A DNA stretch of 49,806 nucleotides. It comes from Dissophora ornata (lineage: Eukaryota > Mortierellomycota > Mortierellomycetes > Mortierellales > Mortierellaceae). The translations under genes and the position numbers were made by a program. The DNA lies in the NCBI GenBank assembly GCA_025201705.1, contig MU616718.1, forward strand, positions 1-49,806, given 5' to 3'. Shown piece by piece: positions 48,680-49,806 of this stretch (positions are counted from its first letter, which is position 1; each line of letters begins with the position of its first letter). The notes beneath the pieces are model-generated. The model was given only the letters and a program-made list of their open reading frames with translations. It was not told the DNA's origin and searched no databases.

Positions 48680-49794
48680 TTATTCGGGCTTCTTCATGTG
48701 TGCCTTCTTGACGGCCTTGATGGGCTTGGACTGATGGAAATGGACCTTGATGGCAACACCCTTTCCGTTGACGGTCACCGTGATGTCCGAGGTCTTCTTC
48801 AGGACCTTGTCACATCCAAGGTTAATCCACGAGGCAGCATATCGCTGACCCATGAACGTCAACAGGTTGTTGGCGGCATCAGCCATGGGCGAGGTGCGAC
48901 CCACAATCTGCTTGGAAATAGACTCGATGTAGTTGGGGGCGATGTTGCCAAAGTTTGTGCAGTATGCCTTGGTCGAAGCCTGGGCGAGGTGCATGATCAG
49001 GGGCTGGTCAACTCCCTTGCGGTAGGCGTTTGTCTTGCGGATCGATGGCTTGCCGTTGGAGAGGACCATTGGGTCGGCGTAAGGGATCAAAGCGACGGGC
49101 TTGGCCTGGCGTGTTGCGTGGAGCTCGTTCAAGGCCATGGAGCCGAGAACGACATTACGCTCCATCAGCGAGGGGGCCTTGAAAGGCTTGCATCCAATAG
49201 CCTGATAGACCACAAAAACGAGCAAAAAAAAAATTCAAAAATAGAAAATAGAAAAGACGCGTTAGCTATGTCTGCATGAATGCGGTCATTGTGAGATACA
49301 AAAAAGAACGCGGAGAAAAAAAAAATTCTGTGGTTTACGTACAGGGTCAAGGAAATCAGCAACCAAGGCATTATCGGAACCGTTGGCAAACTCAGTGAAC
49401 TTCTTCAGCTTCTTCCTGTTGGCTACGGTGGCCTGGGCGAAACGGTTGCCCTGCTGGAGATAAGTCGTGATGACGTTATCGGACTGGTCCTGGTCAATGA
49501 TGCCGAAGAACCGGGTAGTGGGGCAAGGCTTGCCATGGACATCAGTTCCAAGGGGAGGGATAACAACACCCTTTCCGGCGGCCTTGTCGGCGGCATTGAC
49601 GACCTTGAAGAAATGCTCGGCATGGCAGAAAGCGACTTGACTGAAGATATCAGTGCTCGAAAGGCCGTTAACGCACTTGCCTCCCTTGATATCACCGGTG
49701 AGCGTGACAGAGTTGGAATTGGCACCGAACCAGAGAGCCACGACCGCGTTCTTGGGAAGAACGGGGACGATTGTGGCAATGGCGGGCTTTGTGC
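48680..49794 (-). CDS. Unrecognised Cys-containing protein, 5' truncated
   Basis: Gene running off the right edge. Two exons are visible: 49794-49343, opened by a TTTTGTGCAG acceptor in phase 1, and 49201-48680; 324 codons plus a split codon. The 5' exon(s) lie outside. The joint GACCCT/GCTATT gives ADFLDPVAIGCKPFKAPSLM. Other segments: ALWFGANSNSVTLTGDIKGG, VAFCHAEHFFKVVNAADKAA, FFGIIDQDQSDNVITTYLQQ and TFMGQRYAASWINLGCDKVL, with a basic tail (KAVKKAHMKKPE). Six cysteines are spread through the fold, an even number that would suit a secreted disulfide-bonded protein, but the signal-peptide region is missing from the window. Codons are extremely biased to C- and G-ending forms (AAG, GCC, GTC), which suggests a highly expressed gene. 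I do not recognise the family. Confidence 0.82.
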
Positions 49795-49806
49795 CTGCAC
49801 AAAAAA

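Overview
The window looks like nuclear DNA of a filamentous early-diverging fungus. I infer Mucoromycota, most probably a Mortierella-like species. The evidence is short spliceosomal introns (mostly 60-150 nt, GT-AG with T-rich or ATAG/GTAG acceptors), compact gene spacing, fungal-type genes (Pil1/Lsp1 eisosome protein, Cgr1, Rib7, fungal arrestin, an Lsb/Pin3-like SH3 protein) and many CAA/CAG-coded polyglutamine tracts. The species-level guess is inference; I could run no search. I joined exons by hand from splice sites and reading phase. Nearly every multi-exon model gives a CDS whose length is a multiple of three and a protein that keeps its family motifs.

Layout. 1-189: 3' end of a glycine-rich repeat protein (+). 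1051-2488: UDP-xylose synthase (-). 3121-4337: TMX2-like thioredoxin membrane protein (-). 5398-11186: very large arrestin-domain protein (+, with a probable GC-AG intron). 12300-13853: secreted berberine-bridge-like FAD oxidoreductase (+). 14132-18449: PP4 regulatory subunit 3 (-, 12 exons). 19167-19665: Cgr1 (+). 19965-21242: Ubc12 (+). 21964-23328: peroxisomal 2,4-dienoyl-CoA reductase ending in SKL (+). 23527-25620: choline-phosphate cytidylyltransferase (-). 26018-30448: 1378-aa Q-rich SH3 protein (-). About 30449-33162: gene-poor stretch with an unresolved ORF pair and a small repeat/hairpin. 33163-33987: SCP2 sterol carrier protein ending in ARL (-). 34842-36662: Pil1/Lsp1 (+). 36984-38434: signal peptide peptidase (+). 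38630-39473: Cia2 (+). 39663-40780: Rib7 (-). 41013-43374: dynamitin (+). 43547-45684: FAR-17a/AIG1-like membrane protein (-). 46647-48257: polyQ/acidic orphan (+). 48680-49794: 3' part of an unrecognised, cysteine-containing protein (-), cut by the right edge.

The genes are mostly unrelated housekeeping functions: neddylation, PP4 signalling, Fe-S assembly, riboflavin synthesis, dynein/dynactin, eisosomes. Several concern lipids (CCT, dienoyl-CoA reductase, SCP2, AIG1-like), but they are interspersed on both strands and I see no biosynthetic cluster. I found no tRNA, rRNA, CRISPR array, intact transposon or virus-like element. The most unusual item is the SH3 protein, in which about 1050 residues of Q-rich low-complexity sequence separate a short N-terminal Lsb-like helical module from the SH3 domain. 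I do not see a convincing new multi-gene system.
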